NCBI GenBank assembly: GCA_021772095.1
Contig: JADYXR010000011.1
Coordinates: forward strand, 28,146-92,145
Reading direction: 5' to 3'
Source: Candidatus Obscuribacter sp.
GTDB lineage: Bacteria; Cyanobacteriota; Vampirovibrionia; Obscuribacterales; Obscuribacteraceae
DNA: 64,000 nt
Part shown: one piece after another, positions 9,069 through 18,385 of the stretch
Position numbering within the stretch: position 1 is the stretch's first letter
Layout: every line of letters begins with the position of its first letter
Translations under genes and position numbers: made by a program
Notes under the pieces: model-generated
The model's input: only the letters and a program-made list of their open reading frames with translations
The model's database searches: none
Told to the model about the DNA's origin: nothing

Positions 9069-9938
9069 TTATTGCTTTACTTTCTGCTGAACGTTCAAGC
9101 GCTTGAGCAGCTCTTGTTCTTCACCTTCAGGAAAAGCAAACGACTCTGCGTCGGTTGGAAATTCGCCGGTGAGAACATCTGATGCGTACTTCCGTATCGA
9201 ATCGGTACAGATTTCGTCGAGGTTTGCATAACGTCGAACGAAACGCGGTTTGAAGTCGACGTACTTACCTAACAAATCATCGGTAACTAGAATCTGTCCA
9301 TCACAACCAACCCCAGCGCCGATACCGACAGTTGGTATCGAAAGTTTCTTGCTGATGATTTTGGCGACTGTGGTTGGCACCATCTCTAATACCACGCTAA
9401 ACGCTCCTGCTTTTTCCAGTGCCAGTGCGTCAGTCAGTAAGTGCATGGCGTCATCGGCGGTGCGCGCTTGCACGCGAGCGCCGCCTAAACCATGAATCGA
9501 CTGCGGTGTAAAACCAAGATGTCCCATGACGGGGATGCCCATGCCGACTAGTCTTTCGACGATTTGCAAATTGTGTTCCGTGGCGCCTTCGAGTTTAACC
9601 GCTTGCGCTTGAGCTTCTTTGACGAAGCGACCAGCGTTTGTTATCGCTTGGGTTTGATCAACCTGATAGCTCATGAATGGCAGGTCTGCAACGACCAACG
9701 CAAACTCCGCACCTCGCGTCACCGCCTTCGTGTGGTGCAGCATCTCTTCTACAGTGACAGCATGAGTGGTTTTGTGACCTAGTGCCACCATTGCCAAACT
9801 GTCTCCGACCAAGATCAAATCGACTCCGGCGCGATCAAGAATCTTCGCGGTCGAGTAGTCATAAGCCGTGAGGCAGACGATTTTACGTCCTTCCTCTTTG
9901 TATTTTTTCAGAGTGAAAGTTGAAACGGCTTTGCCCAT
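9069..9938 (-). CDS. panB: 3-methyl-2-oxobutanoate hydroxymethyltransferase
   Basis: First committed step of pantothenate synthesis: transfers a hydroxymethyl group from methylene-THF to 2-oxoisovalerate. The TIM-barrel protein (289 residues, normal about 260-280) shows KIVCLTAYDY, the metal-binding LVGDSLAMVALGHKTT, GHLGFTPQS and VLEMVPTTVAKII with the catalytic Glu, and TVGIGAGVGCDGQILV. No panC or panD is adjacent. The gap of about 270 bp to the upstream TPR gene suggests its own promoter. Confidence 0.95.
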   Translation of the reverse strand: MGKAVSTFTLKKYKEEGRKIVCLTAYDYSTAKILDRAGVDLILVGDSLAMVALGHKTTHAVTVEEMLHHTKAVTRGAEFALVVADLPFMSYQVDQTQAITNAGRFVKEAQAQAVKLEGATEHNLQIVERLVGMGIPVMGHLGFTPQSIHGLGGARVQARTADDAMHLLTDALALEKAGAFSVVLEMVPTTVAKIISKKLSIPTVGIGAGVGCDGQILVTDDLLGKYVDFKPRFVRRYANLDEICTDSIRKYASDVLTGEFPTDAESFAFPEGEEQELLKRLNVQQKVKQ

Positions 9939-10094
9939 TACAGAGATCTCCGCGAACCCGGTTCGACCTGACGCGCGTCAGTTCGACCACCAGGATGTCA
10001 TGGACCTTGATGACCAAAGCAAATGATAGCAAAACGGACGCCATTAAGACACATTGATTACAGGCGCAGTTGATTGCGCATCCCAAGCCTCCCG

Positions 10095-10172
10095 GCGCAC
10101 GACGTGCGCGAATGCATCCCAGTGCACGACCCGGGCGAATGGACCCCGCATGACGCGCGCGAGTGGATTGCT
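10095..10172. repeat. degenerate ~25-bp repeat, three copies
   Basis: Three imperfect units beginning near 10095, 10121 and 10147 share the pattern CACGACxxGxGCGAATG followed by a pyrimidine-rich spacer, with periods of about 24-27 bp. They lie in the gap upstream of panB. No function can be read. Confidence 0.4.
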
Positions 10173-10209
10173 GCCAACTCAGGACGTTCAGAACTGACCG
10201 AAAACGCGC

Positions 10210-11685
10210 TTAGCGATCAGCGCGCTCGCGCATCTGCTGGCGCACGTCTTCAAGTTGAAGCTGATTGATGTGTTTCGGATCGTAAGGATATTTACCATCA
10301 CAATCGTGAAAGCGCTTGTACATCCGCCCGGCTTCAATCGGCAAACGCATTTTCTCGAGCACATAGCCCATGTTGTAATAGAGCCCACAGAATGCCGGCT
10401 CAAGCGCCATGGCTTTGTTGTAACTTTCTGACGCGCGCGGAATGTCGCCCTCGACTTCCAGGATGCTGCCCAGGTTTTGATACGCTTCCCAACAGTTCGG
10501 GTTCAGTTCCAAAGCGCGATTAAAAGTCGCTTTAGCCGCCTGGAGATTGCCTTCGTCGACCTCTTCGATACCTCGAATTATCAGAGAGTCGACTTCATCC
10601 TTGTCAAAAGTGGGCTCGTTTTTCTTGCGCTTTACCTTGCTCTGCGCCCTTTTCTGCAAGTCCTTCATGCGCGCAACAATATCGCCGTTTTGTTTGGTCA
10701 CTGCGGCAACTTCGCCCCAATCGCGGTAAGCCGCATCCCAGTAACCTTTCAGCTCTTTGCATTTAGCCGAATAAGTCTTACATTCCTTGCGATTGATCGC
10801 CGGAAAATTTTTCGACTCAGTGTAAGTCGGGCTCACCTTGAGGCACGCGCCGATCTCGTCCAGGCATCGATCGATGTCGCCGCGACAATAACGCAGCTTA
10901 CCAAGCTCAAAATGCCCGGCTGCGTGGTTTGGATCGTTCATCAAGGTCAGACGAAACTCTTTTTCGCCCTCATCGAGATTACCTTCCGCGCACCAGATAA
11001 GCCCCAGGTAGTAGTGAACTTGAGGACTGCGCGGGATCAGTTTCGCCGCGTTTCGCAGCTTCTCAATAGACTCGCTAATGTCCTTAAGCTGACCCTTTTC
11101 ATACTTTTCATAAATACTTAAACCAAGATCTCTTTGCGCCTCATAATATTGCGGACGCAAACGAATTGCCGTGCGAAATTCTTCAATTGCACCATCCAGA
11201 TCACCTTGATCTTTGAGTATCGAACCCCGCCCGTAGTGCGCGTTGGCGTAGTTTGGGTTGATCTGAATACAGGTCTCGAATTCTTTTTTCGCTTCCTTTT
11301 GTTTGCCGGTTTTATTCAGAAAAATACCGTAGTTGTTTCGTGCTTCCAGAAAGTTGTAATCCAGACTGAGTACGGATCTAAACCACATCATCGCATTGTA
11401 GTTATCGCCAAGTTCTGCATAAGAAAGAGCGAGCAGAAGAATGATATTTTTATCCGAATGATTGAAACCTTTGGCAATTTCGAGCAGATTAACGGCGGCG
11501 GCGTAGTCACCAGCAGTGAATGCCTGTTTGGCGCGGTTATATACTTCCAATGCTTTGCCAGCGTTTTGTCCTCCGGAATTCGGATTGTTGTAGACCTGAG
11601 CTGATACGGAGATCGGCATGCAGAGTGCGATCAGGAGTACCATGCTGAGTGTCGCGGATAGAAATTTGATTCGTTTCTTTCTCAT
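10210..11685 (-). CDS. exported TPR-repeat protein
   Basis: 491 residues from the ATG at 11685. The frame is open further upstream to 11856, but the ATG at 11685 places a classic signal peptide (MRKKRIKFLSATLSMVLLIA, ending CMPISVSAQ) at the N terminus, so this start is preferred. About nine tetratricopeptide repeats follow in two blocks, for example NYANAHYGRGSILKDQGDLD and NCWEAYQNLGSILEVEGD. They are separated by a charged linker rich in Lys/Arg (RAQSKVKRKKNEP). A protein-protein scaffold in the periplasm is likely. The partner is unknown. Confidence 0.85.
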   Translation of the reverse strand: MRKKRIKFLSATLSMVLLIALCMPISVSAQVYNNPNSGGQNAGKALEVYNRAKQAFTAGDYAAAVNLLEIAKGFNHSDKNIILLLALSYAELGDNYNAMMWFRSVLSLDYNFLEARNNYGIFLNKTGKQKEAKKEFETCIQINPNYANAHYGRGSILKDQGDLDGAIEEFRTAIRLRPQYYEAQRDLGLSIYEKYEKGQLKDISESIEKLRNAAKLIPRSPQVHYYLGLIWCAEGNLDEGEKEFRLTLMNDPNHAAGHFELGKLRYCRGDIDRCLDEIGACLKVSPTYTESKNFPAINRKECKTYSAKCKELKGYWDAAYRDWGEVAAVTKQNGDIVARMKDLQKRAQSKVKRKKNEPTFDKDEVDSLIIRGIEEVDEGNLQAAKATFNRALELNPNCWEAYQNLGSILEVEGDIPRASESYNKAMALEPAFCGLYYNMGYVLEKMRLPIEAGRMYKRFHDCDGKYPYDPKHINQLQLEDVRQQMRERADR

Positions 11686-11930
11686 AAGAGTAGATTGAAT
11701 TTTGTCCGTTTTGTCCGTCAAAAGAATTTTGTCTGTCACAAGAAATTTAATCCCGGTTGCCAACAAGCCACTTCCGCAACAGTGTTCCATGATAACGCGC
11801 CTTTTAAAACGTTGCCTGACCAACACTATCTCGGTGGCACGCTTACGTCCGGACATTAATGGGCACTATCAATATGTGGAAGTGGAGCGAGTCAGAAGAC
11901 CCAACGCCGAACGGACTAAATAGGTAACCC

Positions 11931-12512
11931 ATGCCGAAAACCGCCAACAACTTAAAGCCACTCCCGCGTTATCAGCCCGGGCAGGCTATTACAGGAACGA
12001 TCAAAGCGCCAGATATTGGCGGCTACCGTTTGTCGGTTCCAGAAGACCCGCGGCACGGCTTCTTGCCGTCGGATCACGTATTCCAGCGCGGCGAGAAAGT
12101 CAATCTGACATTTATTTCGACCGATGGAGAAAGGCTGCTGCTGACGACTTCGCCCGACGTGGAATTGAGCACCAGGCCACGGATGCTGCGAAGCCTCGCA
12201 CCTGTAAAACTTTTATGTGACGCTTACGATGCGTACGAACAAGGACAATATACGAAGGCCTATAAGTTGGCGCTGTCTATGTCTACGGACCCGGGCGCCC
12301 AGTGCTTGCTTGGCAAATTGTTCGAAGACGGCTCAGGTGTAGAACGCGACTTGCGTGAAGCATTCGACTGGTACAAGCTCTCGGCGGAACAAGGTGTAAT
12401 CGAAGCGCAGGAGAAGCTCGCGACGTTTTACGAGCATGGCACCGGCACTACGAGAAACGTCAGGGAATCTGCGAAATGGCGAGTGCTGGTTAACGAAGCT
12501 CGGCACTATTAG
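11931..12512 (+). CDS. S1-like plus Sel1-repeat protein
   Basis: 193 residues. The first 85 look like a small beta-barrel (QPGQAITGTIKAPDIGGYRL, then HGFLPSDHV, then GEKVNLTFISTDGERLLLT), reminiscent of an S1/OB domain. The C-terminal half has two to three Sel1 repeats (LGKLFEDGSGVERDLREAFD, then LATFYEHGTGTTRNVRESAK). No signal peptide, so probably cytoplasmic. An AGG ribosome site lies 7 nt before the ATG. It is divergent from the TPR gene. The S1 assignment is tentative. Confidence 0.7.
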   Translation: MPKTANNLKPLPRYQPGQAITGTIKAPDIGGYRLSVPEDPRHGFLPSDHVFQRGEKVNLTFISTDGERLLLTTSPDVELSTRPRMLRSLAPVKLLCDAYDAYEQGQYTKAYKLALSMSTDPGAQCLLGKLFEDGSGVERDLREAFDWYKLSAEQGVIEAQEKLATFYEHGTGTTRNVRESAKWRVLVNEARHY

Positions 12513-12823
12513 TCGACAATTCTAGCCGGACACCGTCAGTACCGATCGTCGATTGACGTCGCAGAAACGCGCACATTATATGTGGGATGAGGATTCCCCC
12601 GCCCGCACTGTTTGTTCTAATTCAGCTAATGCTTACTCGAGCCAAGTTTGCAAGACAAAGTCCTTCGCCGGCACCATGAGCTAACAAGCACCATCAGCTA
12701 ACAAGCACAGGAGGTGCAACTACAAATAGTTGCACCTCAAGTGTTGATGGAATCCGGTGTGCTACTAAGAGCGCACCAAGAGTGTGTTTCGATTAAAGAA
12801 TCGTTAGTCGAAAACTAATTCAA
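12513..12823. other. intergenic region with a strong hairpin
   Basis: No gene seen in this 311-base gap between convergent genes. It holds two imperfect direct repeats of the form GCACCATSAGCTAACAA (near 12670 and 12688) and the perfect hairpin at 12711-12738. Confidence 0.6.
12711..12738. terminator. 12-bp perfect stem with CAAA loop
   Basis: GAGGTGCAACTA (12711-12722) pairs perfectly with TAGTTGCACCTC (12727-12738) around a 4-nt loop. It lies between the convergent Sel1 and copper-protein genes. There is no T-run on either side, so it may be a processing or RNA-stability hairpin rather than a canonical intrinsic terminator. Confidence 0.55.
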
Positions 12824-13276
12824 CTACTTCTTCTTCGCGTCATTCGCGTCAGTTTTGCAGCTCTCGCCGCCAGTTTCGCACGACTTGGCGCACTCATTGC
12901 AGGCGGTGACACAATCTTTGAGTTTTGGATCGTTGAGAGCTTCGCATGACTTTGCGCATGCCGTGCAGGCATCTGCACAAACTTCACGAAGTTTTGCGGT
13001 CAACTTCGAACCACGAGAGCCCAAGTCAGCCGACGCTTTGCAAAGCGCGATGCAATCCTTGAGTGTGTCGATATGCTCTTTAGCTGCATGTTTACCGCCT
13101 TTCGACAGGCAATATTTAAGAGCTTCTTCGCAGGTCTTCTGACATTTGGAGCAAGTCATCTGGCAACATTCCGCGGCCGATTTAGCCCCTTTATCAGCAG
13201 CGAAAGCCGCATCGAGAGAAGGGTTAAAGGCGACGAACGCCAAAAGCATTAACAGTGAAAAAAGTATGCGTTTCAT
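12824..13276 (-). CDS. exported four-helix-bundle copper-binding protein (Csp-like)
   Basis: 150 residues with a signal peptide (ILFSLLMLLAFVAFNPS, ending AAFAA). The mature part carries about 15 Cys spaced as in the DUF326/copper-storage family: CCQMTCSKCQKTC, then CIALC, then CADACTACAKSC, then CVTACNECAKSC. In Csp proteins such Cys line the core of a four-helix bundle that stores many Cu(I) ions. The signal peptide makes it Csp1-like (exported). It probably shares a transcript with the Cys/Met-rich gene upstream (gap about 80 bp). A helper in copper detoxification is inferred. Confidence 0.88.
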   Translation of the reverse strand: MKRILFSLLMLLAFVAFNPSLDAAFAADKGAKSAAECCQMTCSKCQKTCEEALKYCLSKGGKHAAKEHIDTLKDCIALCKASADLGSRGSKLTAKLREVCADACTACAKSCEALNDPKLKDCVTACNECAKSCETGGESCKTDANDAKKK

Positions 13277-13357
13277 TATGTATTCCTCCTGGGAAATAAC
13301 GCGTGGATCTACCGGAACGCATGACTCACCGAGTCGTACGTTATGCGAAGATCGGCT

Positions 13358-13750
13358 TTATTCCAGGAATGAACAGTTGATCAGGTATAGACGTTTTGGT
13401 GGCGCGCGTAGACGTATATCGAACGCCAGCCATTGAGAATTGATTGGTTCTTGATGAAAAGAGACGGAAACTTTAGGCTCCGAGACTTCCACAAAGTCGG
13501 GAATGAATTCCGGAGTATTCGTACTAAGGGTGGTTTGAGTCGGAGTGGCGGGTGCTGACTTGACGCTGCACTTGCAGGGGGCATTCATGCCCGATGTCTT
13601 GTGCTCCATGCAGCACGCCATCGCCATGGCACCATCGGCTATACCCATAGCACGCGTTGCACACGTAGCAGCACTGGCGACAGCCATCGTACTGAGCGCA
13701 AAAATCGTGCTCAGCATTAGACAAATCGTTCGTTTAACCAGCCACATCAT
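13358..13750 (-). CDS. exported Cys/Met-rich small protein
   Basis: Read from the ATG at 13750 (MMWLVKRTICLML), which gives a signal peptide ending near ASA. The frame opens further upstream but without a credible start. The mature N-terminal segment contains ATCATRAMG, then MAMACCMEH, then MNAPCKCS, an arrangement of Cys, Met and His suited to Cu(I) or Ag(I). The rest is Thr/Pro-rich linker and a basic end. Its position just upstream of the Csp-like gene on the same strand supports a metal role. No named family recognised. Confidence 0.65.
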   Translation of the reverse strand: MMWLVKRTICLMLSTIFALSTMAVASAATCATRAMGIADGAMAMACCMEHKTSGMNAPCKCSVKSAPATPTQTTLSTNTPEFIPDFVEVSEPKVSVSFHQEPINSQWLAFDIRLRAPPKRLYLINCSFLE

Positions 13751-13889
13751 TTTTTTCAGATTGTCCCTTGCGCTCACTGGAGCAAACTGACGGCGACCTT
13801 TCGGAAAGGTTCCCCACAAAATCTACTGTACCAAACTGGAGAGCGAACGCGGATTATTTTCGAATTTAAAATGCAGTTTGTATTTGAAT

Positions 13890-14909
13890 CTATTTTTTGA
13901 ACAAACTCGCGATTTTTTGCATCCAACTGGCTGATTGACCGGAGTTGTTGAGTTCAATCTCGTCGTAAGCGCCAGCGTCGAGCATTTTGCGCGGGGTGAC
14001 GTAATCGCGCCCGGTGAGTAATTTCCAGATCTTGCTTAACATCAAATCGATATCGTTCAGATCTCGAAAACGTTTGTTGCTTTCTGGCGCCAGGGTGCGG
14101 TCGATAATGTCATCGAGCACAATACCGTATTCAATACCACCGAGAATTGCGGTTATGCTTTCCGGTTTTGTCGAGAATCGCGCATTGAGAAGTTCTACTG
14201 GATTAGAACCAAAGAAGGGCCGGCGCCCTGTCAGCATTTCGTAGAACAGCAGACCAAAAATGTATACGTCAGTGCGAACATCCAGTCGACCATTCATCGC
14301 TTGCTCAGGACTCATGTAATCAAACGTTCCCTCACCGATCATTGGCATAGGTTTTGTCGCCGGTGAAGTCATACTGCAAGTGGAATCAAGGTCGACAATC
14401 TTGACGGAGTAACGGTTATTGCAGCGTTGCAGCATGATGTCTTCGGCTGTGAGGCTGGTGTGCACATAACCAAGTTGGTGCAAACAATTGAGCGCCTCGA
14501 TAATCTGAATGCCAACATCAATCGAATCAAGCAGAGACAATCTGCCGAAGTCTTTGAGAACTTTGGCAAGTGTGTGCCCCTGCGCCTTTTCAATCACAAG
14601 ATAACCGGAATTTCCATCGACTGCAAAATCGATCGGTCGCAAAAAGTATTCGGAATCTACTAATGAATTAAGAACTTCGCCTTCCCATTTCAGCCGCTCG
14701 AGATTCTCGCTAGTGTTGCAGTGCTCGCGCAAAATTTTGACGGCGACTTGCTCACCGGAAGGGAACACGCGGGCTTCGTATACGCGACTGGTGCGTCCAA
14801 CGCCGAGGAGTGTTTGTACGCCGTACCGACCGCTAAGAGTCGAATTCAGATGAGGTGGGATGCCACCATCATTAAGATCAACAGGTTCGTGTACAGAATA
14901 AAAAGCCAT
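13890..14909 (-). CDS. predicted Ser/Thr pseudokinase
   Basis: 339 residues with a Hanks-type kinase fold. Retained are VAVK (K58), a Gly-rich loop reduced to GVGRTSRVYEA, SPE in place of APE, and DVYIFGLLFYEMLTGRRPF. The catalytic loop HRDxKxxN is replaced by HTSLTAED (H150, T151, S152), so both the catalytic Asp and the metal-binding Asn are missing, and DFG reads DLD (173-175). It should therefore be inactive or strongly impaired. It lies about 90 bp downstream of an active-looking kinase on the same strand, which suggests a regulatory or scaffold role in that pathway. No TM segment. Confidence 0.88.
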   Translation of the reverse strand: MAFYSVHEPVDLNDGGIPPHLNSTLSGRYGVQTLLGVGRTSRVYEARVFPSGEQVAVKILREHCNTSENLERLKWEGEVLNSLVDSEYFLRPIDFAVDGNSGYLVIEKAQGHTLAKVLKDFGRLSLLDSIDVGIQIIEALNCLHQLGYVHTSLTAEDIMLQRCNNRYSVKIVDLDSTCSMTSPATKPMPMIGEGTFDYMSPEQAMNGRLDVRTDVYIFGLLFYEMLTGRRPFFGSNPVELLNARFSTKPESITAILGGIEYGIVLDDIIDRTLAPESNKRFRDLNDIDLMLSKIWKLLTGRDYVTPRKMLDAGAYDEIELNNSGQSASWMQKIASLFKK

Positions 14910-15001
14910 GACCTACACTCCAAAAAAACGGGATAGGTCAATCCTAGTACACAACTCTTTACAACCACCCGAAATTCACAAATACTTTAGTTCTTGGAGG
15001 A

Positions 15002-18000
15002 TCACATCTCCTTCAGCTTTACTTTAGATTTTGGCAATTTGGTATGAAGACTTTCAATGTCATCTTTCGTTAGTTGAACGGTTTGATCGATAATTTTTAT
15101 TCGATCAACATGCTTTAGTTCTGCGAGATTTTGCACCGTTTTTGTATTGAGTTTGGAGCTAACGATGATCAAATCATGAATTTGAATACTCGACAGCGCT
15201 TCCATCAGCTTCTTGCTGACACCAGTGTGAAACAAATAGAGTACAGGGAGTTTTTTTATGCCTGTCAAACCAACAGCAGATTGCTCGCCGAGAATATCAC
15301 CACATATAAATAGTTGACTGAGCCTTGGCATTTTCGCAATCTTCTTTAAATTCTCAAGCTTGATTTCCTTTTCACCCTGCAATATAAGCTCTGCTACTGC
15401 GCTTCGGGAAAGCTCATCATAACCGGCGTCTGTCAGACCATCACAATCCAAAGCCAGTTTTTTCAAAGTCGGTTTTGCAAGAATTTTCTTGAGATCTCGC
15501 ACATCATAATAATCAAACTTACTGCCAATCATTACGCTCATCTCTTTCTCTTTGTAGTGAAAGAGTCCGTTCTTATCGTAACGTGGAGTGAAAATCAAAG
15601 TTTTCAAAGGCATGTCCACAGCCGCATTGATACTGGAATTTCCAATCAATCGCATTGAGTTGATAGCTAAGTCTCGCAGATGATGAAGCTTTTTCAATTG
15701 GGCAACTCCATCTTGATTAAAGTTCGGCATTCCACGAAGAAGGAGGTCTGTCATAGTATCGGGTGGCAAATTCGCTAAAAATGAACCTGTTCCTGTGCCG
15801 TGCGTAAGCGAGAAGTGGTCGAGCTTTTTGAAGGCGCTGAGGAATTCCAGATCTTTATCATTGGCTTGATACCCCTGCAGTGAGAGCTCTTTCAGAGGGA
15901 GAACTCTTATTTTCGAAAGCACCGCCGGTGATATCGTTGCTCTGGAGAAGGTGAGACTATCAATCTTCCGGTCGCGAATGATCTTATAGACATCGCCATC
16001 CGAGGCTAGCGCACTTACTTTCACTCTAGTTTTCTCGGAATAAACAAAATTGTTCACTGAGTTAAACATCTCAGCTTCATCCGAAAATGCGGCACCAGAA
16101 TCTGAGGTGATGGAGCTTGTGCCGCGAGTTGAACTCAATGTTGAATCCATAGCCTGATCGAGTTGGCGGACATCATCGGATTCTGTAAGTATCGGAGGGC
16201 GCCGTCTCGCCCCCGGGCGCGGTCCTTGTCCCGGTCCTGAGCCGGCTCGCGGTCCGACTCCTGGTGCGGTTCCAAACCAGGGTCCACCCTCAGGTCCTGC
16301 TCCAGGAGGGCCGAATCCTGGTCCGGGACCGTCCTGCGGGCCGAGGCCTGCTCTGGGTCCCATGCCCGGACGGAAGGGCGGACCGAACGGTCTGCCTCGC
16401 CCGGCACCGGGTCCTGATGGCGGTCGAGGGTGATCAGCCAATTCCATGCGGACACCGGCTGCCAGTTCGGAGCCGATATCTTGCTCGGTCGCTTGTCCAA
16501 TTGCTTGTCCAGTCGCTGTTCCATTGCTGTTCTCGCCGATTTCAGCTCCAGTTTCCGAAGGTGCGTTAGCTCTGCCGTCGGCACCGCCGGTAGTGGCGCC
16601 AGGTATTCGCTCCGTGAGCAAAGTGCTCATCCCTGACCTGGAGGTTGGAAATAATCGCCAGTTTGGATTGACCCAACGCTCGAATTTAAGCGTTTCCCAA
16701 CGTCCCGGGACGTATGCTGTATTAGAACTTGGAATTGAGACTCTTCTTGGAACCTTCTTTCCCAGAGCAAGATAAACAACATCGCGGTGGAATTGAGCCG
16801 CTGATGAAATTTCTCCGTTTTCCGGTGCGTTCTTCAAGACTTTGTTTATATCGACAAGAGCTTTCTTCGGATCACCCGAAACAAAGTAAGCAACGCCCCT
16901 GACATCCAGGGCTTTCAGATTTTCTTCATCGAGTTTAATTGCACGCGACGCCAAATCAATCGCCAGTTCGGTGTTGTCTTTTTTCAATTCATCCCACGCC
17001 TGCGAAGACAATTTCAAAGACTCTGCTTCGGATTTAGACGTAAATAGTTGTTTAAAACTCTTCAGAATTGCGGGATTCAAATTGACGGCAGCCACAAGTA
17101 CAATAACGAACGCCACAAGTATGACACCGCATGTAGTGGCTAACGACCTGGAGTTACTGGCATCGCTGCTCGCAATGGCAGTGCCAGTGCGCTCTTGTGG
17201 ACGCGCACTGCCCTCCAGATCGTAGATGGCATCAATCAACTCGGTCATGGACCGGTAACGATCCTTCGGCGACTTTTCTAGACAACGACGAACGATCGCT
17301 TCAAGTTCTAAAGCAAACACACGCTGATCGGGAGCCCGATCAGCAAGCAATGGAACGGCTTCGTGCGCGTGCTTCGAAATAGTTTCAAGCGCGGTTTCGC
17401 TGTAAAAAGGTGGACGGCCGCTCAACGCCTCAAACATTACGCAGCCGAGTGAGTATATTTCAGAACGTTGATCGTATTCCAGACCTTGTGCCTGATCGGG
17501 AGACATGTATGCCGGTGTTCCGACAATAGTGTCGCCTTGCGTCCCCGCAGGCGCGTTGATCGCATGCTTGACCCCAGCCACACCAAAGTCGATTATGCGA
17601 ACTTCCGGCAACTCGGTATTATCGCCTAATAAAAGAATGTTGGAAGATTTCACATCACGGTGGTAAACGCCACGTTCGTGAGCGTGAGCAAGTGCGCTGG
17701 CCACCCGTTTCACAACATGCAACGCTACTTCAATCGGCAGCGGTCCATGTTCTTCTACGTAATCGAACAGACTCGTTCCTTTTACATATTCCATCACCAT
17801 ATATGGCGCACCGCCAGCGGTGCCACCAAAATCGAGAACAGAAACAACACCAGGATGATTCAACAAACTGGTCGCTTTTGCTTCGCGTTGAAATCCCATC
17901 AACTGTTCCGGAGTGACTGCCCAAAGGCATTTGATAGCAACTTCCTTCTCCAGCAATCGGTCAATGCACAAATAAACGTGACCGGAGGCGCCCTTGCCCA

Positions 18001-18364
18001 GTTCCATTAGAGGCTTGTAGCGTTCGAGTGGAAATGGAGGCTCTCCCTCCATTTTTAATTCCTCTTCCTCTTCAATCGTTAGCGGCGCTTCTAGCGGTAC
18101 GACATCGAGAGAAGGACGCATCGCTTCGGGCACATCGCAATTGCACAGGTCACTGCGAAACACCCATTGAGTAAAACTGCCAGCGCGACCGCCGGAGATG
18201 CGTTTTTTGCACTTGGAGCATAATTCAACTTGCTCCGTCGGTGGTGCCTCGGGCACACCCTCAACGCAGTTGCAACACACAATCCATTGCGTAAGACTAG
18301 CTTTGTCGCCAACACTCTTAGGGCGACCACATTTATTACAGCGAGCTGTGGGATTGTCCGGCAT
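15002..18364 (-). CDS. receptor-like Ser/Thr kinase with double zinc ribbon and LRR-like tail
   Basis: 1120 residues. Residues 1-83 hold two tandem CxxC...CxC modules sharing a TQW motif (zinc ribbons). A PknB-type kinase domain occupies about 112-375, with GKGASGHVYL, VAIK, HRDVKSSN (H235-D237) and DFG (D259-F-G), all intact. One TM helix lies near 405-430. The presumed extracytoplasmic part has TPR-like repeats (about 445-510), a Gly/Pro-rich linker (about 645-725) and a leucine-rich, repeat-like region (about 765-1120). This is the layout of a signalling receptor. It lies in a run with FmdB, site-2 protease and SpoIID-like genes. Confidence 0.9.
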   Translation of the reverse strand: MPDNPTARCNKCGRPKSVGDKASLTQWIVCCNCVEGVPEAPPTEQVELCSKCKKRISGGRAGSFTQWVFRSDLCNCDVPEAMRPSLDVVPLEAPLTIEEEEELKMEGEPPFPLERYKPLMELGKGASGHVYLCIDRLLEKEVAIKCLWAVTPEQLMGFQREAKATSLLNHPGVVSVLDFGGTAGGAPYMVMEYVKGTSLFDYVEEHGPLPIEVALHVVKRVASALAHAHERGVYHRDVKSSNILLLGDNTELPEVRIIDFGVAGVKHAINAPAGTQGDTIVGTPAYMSPDQAQGLEYDQRSEIYSLGCVMFEALSGRPPFYSETALETISKHAHEAVPLLADRAPDQRVFALELEAIVRRCLEKSPKDRYRSMTELIDAIYDLEGSARPQERTGTAIASSDASNSRSLATTCGVILVAFVIVLVAAVNLNPAILKSFKQLFTSKSEAESLKLSSQAWDELKKDNTELAIDLASRAIKLDEENLKALDVRGVAYFVSGDPKKALVDINKVLKNAPENGEISSAAQFHRDVVYLALGKKVPRRVSIPSSNTAYVPGRWETLKFERWVNPNWRLFPTSRSGMSTLLTERIPGATTGGADGRANAPSETGAEIGENSNGTATGQAIGQATEQDIGSELAAGVRMELADHPRPPSGPGAGRGRPFGPPFRPGMGPRAGLGPQDGPGPGFGPPGAGPEGGPWFGTAPGVGPRAGSGPGQGPRPGARRRPPILTESDDVRQLDQAMDSTLSSTRGTSSITSDSGAAFSDEAEMFNSVNNFVYSEKTRVKVSALASDGDVYKIIRDRKIDSLTFSRATISPAVLSKIRVLPLKELSLQGYQANDKDLEFLSAFKKLDHFSLTHGTGTGSFLANLPPDTMTDLLLRGMPNFNQDGVAQLKKLHHLRDLAINSMRLIGNSSINAAVDMPLKTLIFTPRYDKNGLFHYKEKEMSVMIGSKFDYYDVRDLKKILAKPTLKKLALDCDGLTDAGYDELSRSAVAELILQGEKEIKLENLKKIAKMPRLSQLFICGDILGEQSAVGLTGIKKLPVLYLFHTGVSKKLMEALSSIQIHDLIIVSSKLNTKTVQNLAELKHVDRIKIIDQTVQLTKDDIESLHTKLPKSKVKLKEM

Positions 18365-18385
18365 CGCCGCTGCTAACGCGCTGCG

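Noticed and set aside
10074..10268. Plus-strand frame with HDxxEW repeats
   Set aside because: The repeats come from the degenerate DNA repeat upstream of panB, and the frame overlaps the end of the TPR gene.
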